Shown: one piece after another, positions 17,165 through 26,839 of the stretch
Numbering within the stretch: position 1 is the stretch's first letter
Layout of the letters: every line of letters begins with the position of its first letter
Assembly (NCBI RefSeq): GCF_001636695.1
Contig: NZ_LGEL01000012.1
Span: 1 to 64,000, forward strand
DNA length: 64,000 bases
From: Pedobacter panaciterrae
GTDB taxonomy: Bacteria > Bacteroidota > Bacteroidia > Sphingobacteriales > Sphingobacteriaceae
Direction: 5' to 3'
The notes under the pieces: model-generated
What the model saw: the letters and a program-made list of their open reading frames with translations, nothing else
Told to the model about the DNA's origin: nothing
Database searches by the model: none
Made by a program: the position numbers and the translations under genes

Positions 17165-18328
17165 CTAATCAATCCCCAGAATTGTTTTGGCAAGATTAAT
17201 CATGCGTTCGGTTCCCGTGTACTTTCCGTGTTCATCAGAAAGCTTTACTACCTCTGTCCACTCTCCATCTTTCGGCTGTGCCTCCGTCATTTTTATCACA
17301 ATATTCATTGCTGCAGGTCCGGCATCGTTAGTAAGGTTTGTACCTATTCCAAATGACATTCCAACCTTATCGCGACAATAGTCGGCAATGCGTGCTACTT
17401 TCTCATAATTAAGCCCGTCCGAAAAAATTATGGTTTTAGTTCTTGGGTCAATCCCCATGCTATTGTAGTGTGAAATTACTTTATCGGCAAAAAGCAGCGC
17501 ATCACCACTGTCGTGCCTAACCCCATCAAATAGTTTCGAAAACATTTTATCGAACTGCTTAAAAAACACTTCAGTTGTATACGTATCAGATAATGCAATA
17601 CCCAGATCACCACGATAAACAGCTACCCAATGCTCCAATCCTGTAGCATTGGCCATTTTAAAGCCATAACGTGCGGCATGGAACATAAACCATTCATGTG
17701 CATGGGTGCCTATTGGCTTTGTTCTATGAATCATGGCCATATGCACATTGCTGGTGCCTATAAACGAACCTTCGCCATATTGGCTAAGCGCCTGTAGCAC
17801 TAATCTGTGTACCTGATAGGAGTACCTTCTGCGTGTACCAAATTCGGCTACTGTAACCCCTAAGCGGCGGTAGTTTTCAATCTTTTCTTTGGTGTGGCTT
17901 ATTATTTCTTCGTTTGATATTCTTTGGGAATCGTTAAGGACATAAAATAGCTCACAAATGAGCGACATTAATGGTACTTCCCATAAAATGGTTCTGTACC
18001 ATAACCCCTCTACATGCACTTCAAGCTGATCTCCATTCTGGGTAATATGAACTTCATCGGGGTTGTAACGGTATCCTTCCAGAAAATCCAGGTATACCGG
18101 ATCAAGATAAGGACAGTTTCCCTGCAAAAAATGCTTTTCTTCTTTGCTCAGTTTTAATGCGGGCATTTCATTTACAGCCTCTCTTAAAGCTTTTGCAAAT
18201 CCATCCGGAAATGAATGCTTACCCCTATTTATAAAGGCATATTTTGCTTTTGCCGAGGGGAATAAACGAATTACTCCCTGTTGCATGGTAATTTTATAAA
18301 AATCGTTATCTAGTATTGAGGATAGCAT
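17165..18328 (-). CDS. pncB: Nicotinate phosphoribosyltransferase
   Basis: 387-residue enzyme joining nicotinate to PRPP to give nicotinate mononucleotide in NAD salvage. Signature segments are LDNDFYKITMQQGV at the N terminus, the core GTSNVHMAMIHRTKPIGTHAHEW and RHDSGDALLFADKVI. The segment between GTSNV and HAHEW carries the family's conserved histidines. I took the ATG at 18328; a TTG two codons upstream is in frame. It lies 29 bp after the HTCS regulator on the same strand and might share its transcript. Confidence 0.94.
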   Translation of the reverse strand: MLSSILDNDFYKITMQQGVIRLFPSAKAKYAFINRGKHSFPDGFAKALREAVNEMPALKLSKEEKHFLQGNCPYLDPVYLDFLEGYRYNPDEVHITQNGDQLEVHVEGLWYRTILWEVPLMSLICELFYVLNDSQRISNEEIISHTKEKIENYRRLGVTVAEFGTRRRYSYQVHRLVLQALSQYGEGSFIGTSNVHMAMIHRTKPIGTHAHEWFMFHAARYGFKMANATGLEHWVAVYRGDLGIALSDTYTTEVFFKQFDKMFSKLFDGVRHDSGDALLFADKVISHYNSMGIDPRTKTIIFSDGLNYEKVARIADYCRDKVGMSFGIGTNLTNDAGPAAMNIVIKMTEAQPKDGEWTEVVKLSDEHGKYTGTERMINLAKTILGID

Positions 18329-18357
18329 TGGCAAAAAATATAAATGTATCCTCTAAT

Positions 18358-21300
18358 TTATTCATTTTTTCTGATGAAATTATTAGAATACTCTGATGGT
18401 GTTACGCCAAACTGCTTTGTAAAGGCCCGGCCTAATTGAGATTGAGAGGTGAAACCGGTCAGGTCAGCAATTTGCTGAATTTTGTAATTTGTTTCTACAA
18501 GTAGTTCAGCTGCCTTTTTAAGACGTGTGATATTGATGAGCTCGTTTGGCGACAAATTAGATATGGATTTTATTTTACGGTAAAATGTTGCCCTACTCAT
18601 GTTTAGTGTTTCTGCCAGTTTATCTACATCGAGATCGCGGCTTGCAATGTTTTTAAGGATAAAATCATTTAGTTTTTCTAAAAGAAGTTCATCTGGTTTT
18701 GTATGTGCAATGCTCTTGATATGAATTAAAGGCGACCTAACGAAATAGTCTTTTAATTGATTTCTATTGAAAAGCAGGTTTTGAATTTGCACCTGTAAGT
18801 GTTGTGGAGAAAACGGTTTCTCGATGTAGGCGTCCGCACCTATTTCAAGACCTTCAATTTTTGATTGAAAAGTACTTTTTGCTGTTAATAAAATAAGCGG
18901 TATATGGCTGTAATCGAGATTTGTTTTTATTTGTCTGCACAGTTCATAACCATCCATAACCGGCATCATTACATCGCTAACTATCAGCTGTACAGTTTTT
19001 TCTTTCAGCATATCAAGTGCAATTTGGCCGTTAGCGGCTGTAATGCAATTGTAGGCCGAACTTAGTTCTTTCACGATAAACCGGAGGATATCTGCATTAT
19101 CATCTACCAATAAAATGAGTGGTTTAGCCCCTTCAATTGAATTTTCAATTTCAGTGGTTTGTTCCGTAGAAGCCGGAGTTATCAGGTCTTCCTGCTGAAC
19201 TGGCTTTTCTTCTATAACTTCGTTAGATGGATAATAAGGCAATTTCAGTTCAAATACGTTCATTTCATTTTCATCGGCATGAAATGTTAAAGTACCCCCA
19301 TGCAACTTAGTTAGCGAGCGCGCAAGTGCCAGCCCTATTCCTGTTCCAATTTGATTTGATGTTTCCCTTAATCTGACAAAAGATTCAAAGATTCGTTCTC
19401 TCATTTCCTCCGGTATTAGAAACCCGTCATTTTTAACTACGATGGTATATTGACCAGAATCAGGATTAAGCAGCAATACATCTACCCTTTTATCGGAGTA
19501 TTTAATGGCATTGCTTAGTAAGTTGCTTAAAATTTTATTTAATGCCTCGGCATCTGCTTTGCTGTAGAACTCTGTTTGGGGTAAATTAAGTTGGAAATGG
19601 ATCTGTTTTTCTTCGGCCGCATTCTTAAATCTTAAGTAATTTTCTCTTAAAATTTCAATGATGTTGCTTTTCATGAGGTTAAGTTTATATTCCTTAGACT
19701 CAATCTTTCTGAAATCAAGAAGCTGGTTGGTTAAGTGCAACAATCTGTCGGCATTCTTTTCCATTGTAAGCAGGTAGTTGAGCACCTCCGGGGCCGGGGC
19801 ATATTTTTTTATGACGGTTTCCAAAGGCCCCTTTATTAAGGTAAGCGGCGTTCTTATCTCGTGCGTTATCTGTGTAAAGAATTCTATTTTAGCTTCGTAA
19901 ATTTCCTTTTCTTTTTGGTTCTCCAATTGCTCTATGCGTCTCTTGTTTCTGAGCTTTATTTTATTGTTGGTATACACTATTAAAGCATAAACTGCCGCAA
20001 CAGTTAATAGCAGATAAATAAAATAAGCCCAACCACTTAACCAAAACGGAGGAGATATTTCTATGATGAGTTTTCGAGGTGTTTCATTCCACAAGCCGCT
20101 GCTATTCGCTCCCTTTACCAGAAAGGTATATTTACCCGGGCTAAGCTTTGTATAGAATACCCTCCTGTTCTTTTTTAAGTAAGTAAAATCTTTGTCGACA
20201 CCTTCTAGCTTGTAAGCATATTCAGCAGTTTCATGGTCCGTATAGGCAAGTGATGCAAAATCAATACTAAAGGTAGATTGGTCGTATTTAAGATTAATCC
20301 GGTCTGTATAGGATATTGATTTTTTAAGCGGTGAACCTTTAGAGTCAATTAACAGCTCTTGGTTGAATATCTGGAATCCAGTAATATAAACCTGAGGAAC
20401 AATAGTATTTTGTTTGAATTGTGATGGATTAAAGCCTACCAAACCATCTACACTACCAAAATACATCTGACCAGTGGCATCCTTAAATGAAGAGTTATAA
20501 TTGAACTGATCACTCAACAATCCGTTTGCTGTTGTATACACCCTTATTTTCTTTGTTTTAGGGTTGTAGCAAATTAATCCTTTTGATGAACTGATCCATA
20601 GGTTGCCAGCTTTATCCTCTTCTGTTTTATAAAATACATCGCTGGGAAATCCATCCTTAGTGCCATATCTTCTAAAGCTTTTATCTACAGGATTGAATTG
20701 ATTTAAGCCATCTTCAGTGGTAACCCACAGCGTTTTATCACCAGAGATGAATACTCCGTTTACAAAATCATCGCTTAAGCTATTCTCATTTTTAACGTCG
20801 TTTCTATATACACCCTTCTCTTTGGTTTTAGGATTAAAATAAAAGAGGCCACTACCTATTGATGCTGTCCAGATAGTTCCATTGGCATCTTCAGTGATAG
20901 CAGTATAATGAAGATCGGGTGGAACCTGTGTAATCAGGCTAAAATCATGATTAGCTTTATTGTAATGGTGCAATCCATAAGAGGTTCCTACCAGAATATT
21001 GCCAGAACGGGTTTGATAAATGAAATCAACAAAGTTACTTTTAAGCGCATTTGGCCCATCACCTTTGTCGTAATGCTTAACTACTTTGCCCGATTTTATA
21101 TCCAATATATCCAGCCCCTGTTCATATGTACCTATCCACAATTCATCGCCAATGGCCATTAAACCATGGATATTGGTATGAGAGATACTGGTTTTAGATC
21201 CATCAGGAATAAAAGCAGTAAAATCGCCATTGGGAGAGATTTTATTTACTCCAACATCCTCTGTACCGACCCATAGGTTTCCAAACTTATCGTTGCATAT

Positions 21301-22389
21301 CTCACGAATGGCATTTCCGCTTAAGGATCGCTTATTGTTTTGAGGGAAAAATTTATCAAAGGAGGTAAAGGGTTTTGGGTAGTAATTTACCCCACCAAAA
21401 TAGGTACCTACCCAAATCCCACCTTCTTTATCTTTTGCAAAAGTGTAAACGGCATTATCCGATATTGCATAAGGATCATTCGGATTTTTACGCAGATTGG
21501 TATATTTCCCCGTTTTTAAGTTGTAAACAAATACACCTGATTCTGTTGCTACCCAATATTCATCGCCTTCGTTATGGATAAAGTTCTTTGCGAAAATGCT
21601 TGTTCTATCTTTATTAAAAGTTAATACATCCTTATAACTTAGCGTAGCAAGATCAAACAGTTTTACACCCTGATGTGAGGTTGCTACTAAAATAGAATTA
21701 GATGTAGTAGCGTATATTTTATCTATCCAACGAGAGGTAACAGGAGGTGAATCTTTAAAAACGCTGAATGAAGTAAAGGTATCGTTTGATTTATTGTATC
21801 TTCTTAGTAATCCATCTGGTGATGATACCCACAATATTCCATCATTTGTAAATGTTGTTGATGTAGCTTCAAAATCCTGGTGCCTGCTAAATTCTTCGAA
21901 GGTATTTTTTTGGCTGTTTTGTTTATAGAGTTTACGGTTAACTATAAAACAAATATCGCCATTACCGTGGCTCTTCATGTCCCAGACACCTTTATTAAGG
22001 GTTATTGGCACTAGTTTAAATTGCTGCGTGGTATCGTTATAACAATACAAACCATTAGAGGTACCTACCCAGAGATGTTTCTTTCCATCTTCGTAAATTG
22101 CCCTGATTACGTTATTCCTTAAACTGGTAGTATCGCCGGGTTTACTGCGAAATACTTTAAAACTATAACCATCAAATCTGTTTAGACCATCTTTTGTTCC
22201 AAACCACATGAAGCCTTTTGAATCTTGTACAATGCTAAATACGGAGTTATAGGATAAACCCTGCTCTACCTGATAATGCCTGAAATAGTATGGTTGTGCC
22301 TTTAAAAGGTTCAAAAAAACAAATAGGAAAAGAACAGTTATATTGAGCTTTTTCAAGTTTAGTTTGCAAATGGTTAACGTTACAATCAC
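18358..22389 (-). CDS. Hybrid two-component regulator (HTCS) with periplasmic beta-propeller sensor
   Basis: 1343-residue one-protein signalling system. After a signal/anchor segment come many Reg_prop beta-propeller repeats (typified by GLWVGTSNGL-like motifs), then a Y_Y_Y domain (about 720-790), a transmembrane helix near 800, HisKA with His843 in THEIRTPLTLIKGP, HATPase (NLLSNAIKYS, GTGIGLALARS), a receiver with Asp1139 in LIVSDVMMPVMDG, and a C-terminal AraC-type HTH. All phosphotransfer residues are present. HTCS proteins typically sense glycan breakdown products and activate polysaccharide-use genes. The GH2 gene diverges from it. The start is uncertain: GTG at 22389 or TTG at 22356. 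Confidence 0.93.
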   Translation of the reverse strand: MIVTLTICKLNLKKLNITVLFLFVFLNLLKAQPYYFRHYQVEQGLSYNSVFSIVQDSKGFMWFGTKDGLNRFDGYSFKVFRSKPGDTTSLRNNVIRAIYEDGKKHLWVGTSNGLYCYNDTTQQFKLVPITLNKGVWDMKSHGNGDICFIVNRKLYKQNSQKNTFEEFSRHQDFEATSTTFTNDGILWVSSPDGLLRRYNKSNDTFTSFSVFKDSPPVTSRWIDKIYATTSNSILVATSHQGVKLFDLATLSYKDVLTFNKDRTSIFAKNFIHNEGDEYWVATESGVFVYNLKTGKYTNLRKNPNDPYAISDNAVYTFAKDKEGGIWVGTYFGGVNYYPKPFTSFDKFFPQNNKRSLSGNAIREICNDKFGNLWVGTEDVGVNKISPNGDFTAFIPDGSKTSISHTNIHGLMAIGDELWIGTYEQGLDILDIKSGKVVKHYDKGDGPNALKSNFVDFIYQTRSGNILVGTSYGLHHYNKANHDFSLITQVPPDLHYTAITEDANGTIWTASIGSGLFYFNPKTKEKGVYRNDVKNENSLSDDFVNGVFISGDKTLWVTTEDGLNQFNPVDKSFRRYGTKDGFPSDVFYKTEEDKAGNLWISSSKGLICYNPKTKKIRVYTTANGLLSDQFNYNSSFKDATGQMYFGSVDGLVGFNPSQFKQNTIVPQVYITGFQIFNQELLIDSKGSPLKKSISYTDRINLKYDQSTFSIDFASLAYTDHETAEYAYKLEGVDKDFTYLKKNRRVFYTKLSPGKYTFLVKGANSSGLWNETPRKLIIEISPPFWLSGWAYFIYLLLTVAAVYALIVYTNNKIKLRNKRRIEQLENQKEKEIYEAKIEFFTQITHEIRTPLTLIKGPLETVIKKYAPAPEVLNYLLTMEKNADRLLHLTNQLLDFRKIESKEYKLNLMKSNIIEILRENYLRFKNAAEEKQIHFQLNLPQTEFYSKADAEALNKILSNLLSNAIKYSDKRVDVLLLNPDSGQYTIVVKNDGFLIPEEMRERIFESFVRLRETSNQIGTGIGLALARSLTKLHGGTLTFHADENEMNVFELKLPYYPSNEVIEEKPVQQEDLITPASTEQTTEIENSIEGAKPLILLVDDNADILRFIVKELSSAYNCITAANGQIALDMLKEKTVQLIVSDVMMPVMDGYELCRQIKTNLDYSHIPLILLTAKSTFQSKIEGLEIGADAYIEKPFSPQHLQVQIQNLLFNRNQLKDYFVRSPLIHIKSIAHTKPDELLLEKLNDFILKNIASRDLDVDKLAETLNMSRATFYRKIKSISNLSPNELINITRLKKAAELLVETNYKIQQIADLTGFTSQSQLGRAFTKQFGVTPSEYSNNFIRKNE

Positions 22390-22402
22390 CAGGGGGTTCT
22401 TG

Positions 22403-22465
22403 AATCGGCCAAATTAATTAATTTCAAATCAAATTGCGACGATTTGGATAAATTTTGAGCCGATT
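22403..22465. promoter_or_regulatory. Inverted repeats between HTCS and GH2 genes
   Basis: Two nested inverted repeats share nearly the same centre: AATCGGC (22403-22409) with GCCGATT (22459-22465), and CAAATC (22425-22430) with GATTTG (22441-22446). They lie between divergent HTCS and GH2 genes and are candidate binding sites for the HTCS AraC-type domain. Confidence 0.35.
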
Positions 22466-22552
22466 TGTCAAAACATAATTGCTTTATTTGAATATTCGTT
22501 CTGCCTGCCAAACAGGGATGGACACACAAATTATTAAACCAAGTATTCATTT

Positions 22553-24400
22553 ATGAAATTATTCTCTTACTTAATTGGCCTATGCCTTTCCCAGTCGCTG
22601 ATCGTATCGGCACAATCACAAAGCTGGAAACCTGTGCCTGGAAAGATCTCGACACCGTGGGCCGAGAAGTTAAACCCTGCAAACCCACTTCCTGAGTATC
22701 CAAGACCACAATTGGTACGAACCAATAACTGGAAAAACTTAAATGGCTTATGGAATTATTCTATTAACCATAAAAGTGAAAGCGAGCCCAAAGCTTATCA
22801 AGGTAAAATACTAGTTCCTTTTGCCGTTGAATCTTCTTTATCTGGAGTGGGTAAAACTGTGGGTAAAGACAGTTTGTTATGGTACCAAACCAGTTTCGTA
22901 GTTCCTTCTAACATGAAAAACACTGTTTTATTGCATTTTGGTGCTGTAGACTGGAAATCGGAAATCTACTTAAACGGTAAAAAAGTAGGTACACACGAAG
23001 GTGGATTTGATCCATTTTCATTTGACATCACCCCTTTCTTAAAAAAAGGCGGCAAACAAGAATTAACTGTTAGCGTTTGGGATCCAACAGATAATGGCCC
23101 TCAACCTAGAGGTAAACAACAGATAAAACCGGAAGGAATTTGGTATACACCAGTTACCGGTATATGGCAAACCGTATGGTTAGAAGGTGTTGCTAAAAGC
23201 TATATCGCTTCGACCAAGCAAACGCCAGATATTGACGCTAAATCTTTAACTATTTCTGCTGATGTAAAGGAAGCACAAGCTGGTGACAAATTAAAAATCA
23301 CTGCTTTTGATGGCGCTACCAAAGTTTCTGAACAAGAAGTAGATGCAACAGAGGAAGCTACATTGGTTATTGCGAATCCAAAACTATGGTCGCCTGCAAG
23401 CCCATTCTTATATGACTTAAAAGTTGCATTAGTACGCAATGGAAAAACAGTTGATGAGGTTAAAAGCTATTTCGCTATGCGTAAATCATCAATGGGTCCG
23501 GATGCTAATGGCATTCAAAGAATGTTGCTGAATGACAAGTTTGTTTTTCAATACGGACCATTAGATCAGGGATGGTGGCCAGATGGGCTATATACTGCTC
23601 CAACTGATGAAGCTTTGATATTCGACATTATTAAAACCAAAGAAATGGGCTTTAATATGATCCGTAAACACATTAAAGTGGAGCCAGCACGTTGGTACTA
23701 TGAGTGCGACAAACAAGGTATTTTAGTATGGCAGGATATGCCAAGCGGTGATTTAGGTAACCAATGGGAGCCAAACTTAGGTACTATGGGTGGTACAGAT
23801 AAAGACCGTTCTGCAGAATCTGAAGCTATATACCGCAAGGAATGGAACAAGATCATGGATGATTTACACAATTTCCCAAGTATTGTAGTTTGGACTCCAT
23901 TCAATGAAGCATGGGGACAATTTAAAACTAAAGAAATTGCGGAATGGACTAAAGAAAAAGATCCTTCTCGTTTGGTAAACAGTGCCAGTGGTGGTAACCA
24001 CGTAGTAACTGGTGATATTGTTGATTTACACCACTATCCTAATCCAAGAATGCCTCGTCCAGATCTATTTGGCCCAACACATGCAATTGTTTTAGGTGAA
24101 TATGGTGGTTTAGGTTTACCTGTACCGGGACATACCTGGAAAGAAAAAGATAACTGGGGATATCAGACATTTAAGACTGCTGATGAGCTATTTGACAAAT
24201 ATGCATCGTTTATGACTGAGATGGAAGGATTGATCAAAAAAGGACTTTCTGCAGCAGTATATACTCAAACTACTGATGTTGAGCAAGAAACTAACGGATT
24301 AATGACTTACGACAGAAAAGTAATTAAGGTACCTGCAGCCAAATTAAAAGCGGTTACAGACAAGCTTTACAATGCCGATCTTGTTAAAATGAATCCATAA
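22553..24400 (+). CDS. Exported GH2-family glycosidase
   Basis: 615-residue exported enzyme (signal peptide ending near LIVSAQSQ). A jelly-roll sugar-binding domain spans about 40-200 (LVRTNNWKNLNGLWNYS; FDPFSFDITPFLKKGGKQ), an Ig-like domain about 205-305, and a TIM barrel follows. The GH2 acid/base is Glu452 in TPFNEAWGQ and the likely nucleophile is Glu516 in LGEYGGLG. It could be a beta-galactosidase, glucuronidase or related enzyme; specificity cannot be read. It is divergent from the HTCS gene and followed by a strong terminator. Confidence 0.9.
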   Translation: MKLFSYLIGLCLSQSLIVSAQSQSWKPVPGKISTPWAEKLNPANPLPEYPRPQLVRTNNWKNLNGLWNYSINHKSESEPKAYQGKILVPFAVESSLSGVGKTVGKDSLLWYQTSFVVPSNMKNTVLLHFGAVDWKSEIYLNGKKVGTHEGGFDPFSFDITPFLKKGGKQELTVSVWDPTDNGPQPRGKQQIKPEGIWYTPVTGIWQTVWLEGVAKSYIASTKQTPDIDAKSLTISADVKEAQAGDKLKITAFDGATKVSEQEVDATEEATLVIANPKLWSPASPFLYDLKVALVRNGKTVDEVKSYFAMRKSSMGPDANGIQRMLLNDKFVFQYGPLDQGWWPDGLYTAPTDEALIFDIIKTKEMGFNMIRKHIKVEPARWYYECDKQGILVWQDMPSGDLGNQWEPNLGTMGGTDKDRSAESEAIYRKEWNKIMDDLHNFPSIVVWTPFNEAWGQFKTKEIAEWTKEKDPSRLVNSASGGNHVVTGDIVDLHHYPNPRMPRPDLFGPTHAIVLGEYGGLGLPVPGHTWKEKDNWGYQTFKTADELFDKYASFMTEMEGLIKKGLSAAVYTQTTDVEQETNGLMTYDRKVIKVPAAKLKAVTDKLYNADLVKMNP

Positions 24401-24417
24401 AAATAAGTTGTACGGAG

Positions 24418-24486
24418 AGGTGATTTTTTCACCTAACCCCGGTAAGAATCTTGGCTTTACAGCTAATTTTCTGCCGGGGTTTTTTC
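24418..24486 (+). terminator. Terminator after the GH2 gene
   Basis: Two consecutive hairpins: AGGTGA/TCACCT (24418-24434), then AACCCCGG/CCGGGGTT (24435-24442 with 24474-24481) followed by a run of T. The second is a classic intrinsic terminator between GH2 and the potassium transporter. Confidence 0.8.
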
Positions 24487-24501
24487 ATTATAGATTATTC
24501 A

Positions 24502-24509
24502 TACATTTG
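24502..24509 (+). promoter_or_regulatory. -7 element of the kup gene
   Basis: TACATTTG fits the Bacteroidota -7 consensus TAnnTTTG exactly and lies 22 bp before the kup ATG, predicting a leader of about 15 nt. I see no clear -33 TTG. Confidence 0.55.
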
Positions 24510-24531
24510 CCGCATTATTTTTTAGAAAGCC

Positions 24532-26469
24532 ATGGGCCATCATAAACACATTCAAAAGCTAAGTGCTGCGGGATTATTAATTAGTTTAGGTATTATCTAT
24601 GGAGATATTGGTACTTCTCCCCTATATGTATTCAAAGCAATTATTGGAGACCGACTAATTACACAAGACCTTATTTTGGGAGGTTTATCTTGTATAGTTT
24701 GGACACTTACTTTACAAACTACCATTAAATACGTTGTTATTACCTTACAAGCTGATAATAAAGGTGAAGGCGGGATTTTCTCTCTTTTCTCTTTAGTTAA
24801 GCGGAAAGCAAAATGGCTGATTATTCCGGCCATGGTTGGTGGTGCTGCTTTGCTTGCTGATGGAATAATGACTCCTGCGGTAACTGTCTCGGCTGCCATT
24901 GAGGGTCTTGGTCTTATATATCAGGACTTACCCACTGTCCCCATTGTACTGGCCATCATTATTTTTCTGTTTGGCTTACAGCAATTTGGGACTTCGCTTG
25001 TCGGTAAAGCCTTTGGCCCTGTTATGTGGCTTTGGTTTACTATGATTGCAGTTTTAGGGTTTGTGCATATTATGGAACTTCCAGAGATATTGAAGGCAAT
25101 TAATCCATATTATGCCTACCACATTCTTACTACCAATCCAGAAGCCTTTTTAATTATCGGAGCAGTATTTTTATGTACCACAGGAGCTGAGGCTTTGTAT
25201 TCAGACCTGGGTCACTGTGGACGCTCTAATATCAGAATTAGCTGGATCTATGTAAAGATCTGTTTAATATTGAATTATATGGGCCAGGGTGTGTGGTTAT
25301 GGAATTTACAGGGCACTCATTTAGGTGATGTAAATCCCTTCTATCATTTAATGCCAGATTGGTTCCTGATATACGGAATTGCGATTGCTACTGTAGCAGC
25401 TGCTATTGCCAGTCAGGCACTTATTTCCGGTTCATTTACACTGATTGCTGAGGCTGTAAGGCTTAACCTCTGGCCTAAGGTTAAAATTAACTATCCAAGT
25501 GAACAGAAAGGCCAATTGTATGTTCCTTCTATGAACTGGATTTTAATGGTAGGCTGTATTATAGTTGTGCTGATATTCCAGAAATCTGTAAATATGGAGG
25601 CAGCTTATGGCTTATCTATTACAGTTGCCATGTTGATGACCACCATTCTGGTATCGGTATTCCTGTTAAGAAAAAAGGTGCCAAAGTATTTAATAGGACT
25701 GTTCTTATTGATCTATGGAATTATTGAGTTGACATTTTTAGTGGGTAATGCTGCAAAAATTCTTCATGGTGGATGGTTTACGGTAATTCTGGGCATGACC
25801 TTGTTCTCTGTAATGTGGACATGGCACAACGGGCGTAGAATTAGAAACAGATATATGAAGTTTGTAGATATTCAGGACTTCTATCAGCTGATCAGAAATA
25901 TAAGTGCGGATACTTCTATTGCAAAGTATGCATCTAACCTGGTATACCTTACCAGTGCTAATTTTAATACTGAAATTGAATCGTCAGTTATTTACTCCAT
26001 TATTCAAAAACACCCTAAAAGAGCGGACGTTTACTGGTTACTGCATGTAGACGTTACTGATGAGCCTTACACACTGGAATACGAAGTAGATCAGATGATA
26101 CCGGGAAAATTGATTAGAATCGATTTTAGACTAGGTTTTAGGGTAGAACAAAGGGTTAATTCTTTGTTCAGAAAAGTGGTGGAAGAATTGGTTAAGAGTG
26201 GCGAGATTGACATCACCAGTAAATATGAATCATTAAAAGCTCAAAAGATTCCAGGCGATTTCAGGTTTGTGGTTCTAGAGAAGATCATATCGAACTCTAA
26301 CAGTTTGAAGTTTATTGAGCGGGTTACAATGTCGTACCACAGAATATTGAAACTTTTAAGTATTTCTGAGAAGAGAGGTTTTGGGTTAGACTCTAGCTTT
26401 GTTACCGTAGAAAAGGTGCCTTTGATAGTAGATATCCCCGATCCTATTGTAATGAAGCGGATTAAATAA
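24532..26469 (+). CDS. kup: KUP-family potassium uptake protein
   Basis: 645-residue inner-membrane K+ transporter, probably a proton symporter. The N-terminal signature is LGIIYGDIGTSPLYVFKAI, and about 12 hydrophobic helices run to roughly residue 430 (for example IIPAMVGGAALLADGIMTPA and ITVAMLMTTILVSVFLL). The cytoplasmic C-terminal domain covers about 440-645. Length is typical. It is a single gene between a terminator upstream and the tRNA-Lys pair downstream. Confidence 0.93.
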   Translation: MGHHKHIQKLSAAGLLISLGIIYGDIGTSPLYVFKAIIGDRLITQDLILGGLSCIVWTLTLQTTIKYVVITLQADNKGEGGIFSLFSLVKRKAKWLIIPAMVGGAALLADGIMTPAVTVSAAIEGLGLIYQDLPTVPIVLAIIIFLFGLQQFGTSLVGKAFGPVMWLWFTMIAVLGFVHIMELPEILKAINPYYAYHILTTNPEAFLIIGAVFLCTTGAEALYSDLGHCGRSNIRISWIYVKICLILNYMGQGVWLWNLQGTHLGDVNPFYHLMPDWFLIYGIAIATVAAAIASQALISGSFTLIAEAVRLNLWPKVKINYPSEQKGQLYVPSMNWILMVGCIIVVLIFQKSVNMEAAYGLSITVAMLMTTILVSVFLLRKKVPKYLIGLFLLIYGIIELTFLVGNAAKILHGGWFTVILGMTLFSVMWTWHNGRRIRNRYMKFVDIQDFYQLIRNISADTSIAKYASNLVYLTSANFNTEIESSVIYSIIQKHPKRADVYWLLHVDVTDEPYTLEYEVDQMIPGKLIRIDFRLGFRVEQRVNSLFRKVVEELVKSGEIDITSKYESLKAQKIPGDFRFVVLEKIISNSNSLKFIERVTMSYHRILKLLSISEKRGFGLDSSFVTVEKVPLIVDIPDPIVMKRIK

Positions 26470-26584
26470 AATTATTTTCAGGAAGTACGAAAACGCACTG
26501 TAATGAGAATTAAAGAGTTAGCTAAATACTTCAAAATAATTAAAAATATTTCTCAATTTATTTAGCAGAATAATTTTATAATCC

Positions 26585-26592
26585 TATCTTTG
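26585..26592 (+). promoter_or_regulatory. -7 element of the tRNA-Lys pair
   Basis: TATCTTTG matches TAnnTTTG. The predicted start (about 5-7 bp downstream, near 26598) coincides with the first base of the 14-nt arm that pairs around the first tRNA. Confidence 0.6.
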
Positions 26593-26596
26593 CACC

Positions 26597-26729
26597 CTCA
26601 TCAAACAAAAGGAGCATGATTCCGTAGCTCAGCTGGTAGAGCATTACACTTTTAATGTAGTGGTCCTGGGTTCGAATCCCAGCGGGATCACCAAGCTTTA
26701 AAGGAGTTTAAAGTTTTTTGTTTGATGAG
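26597..26729 (+). other. Perfect inverted repeat enclosing the first tRNA-Lys
   Basis: Left arm CTCATCAAACAAAA (26597-26610) and right arm TTTTGTTTGATGAG (26716-26729) are perfect 14-bp complements. They enclose the tRNA plus a second small hairpin, CTTTAAA-ggag-TTTAAAG (26696-26713). In the precursor RNA this would form a stem around tRNA 1, resembling processing stems of rRNA operons. The role is inferred. Confidence 0.6.
26618..26690 (+). tRNA. tRNA-Lys(TTT), copy 1
   Basis: 73-nt cloverleaf. Acceptor GATTCCG pairs with CGGGATC (one T-G wobble) with discriminator A. The anticodon loop CTTTTAA gives anticodon TTT (codons AAA/AAG). The T arm is CTGGG-TTCGAAT-CCCAG. CCA is encoded directly after it (26691-26693). 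Confidence 0.97.
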
Positions 26730-26733
26730 AAAT

Positions 26734-26806
26734 GATTCCGTAGCTCAGCTGGTAGAGCATTACACTTTTAATGTAGTGGTCCTGGGTTCGAATCCCAGCG
26801 GGATCA
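26734..26806 (+). tRNA. tRNA-Lys(TTT), copy 2
   Basis: Identical to copy 1 over all 73 positions, 43 bp downstream of it. No CCA is encoded (CGA follows), so the 3' end must be added enzymatically. An intrinsic terminator follows at once. Confidence 0.97.
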
Positions 26807-26808
26807 CG

Positions 26809-26838
26809 AAAAGCCTCAATGCAAATTGAGGCTTTTTG
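26809..26838 (+). terminator. Terminator of the tRNA-Lys transcript
   Basis: AAGCCTCAAT (26811-26820), GCAA loop, ATTGAGGCTT (26825-26834), then a T run. Flanking A/T pairs extend the stem. Confidence 0.9.
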
Positions 26839-26839
26839 C

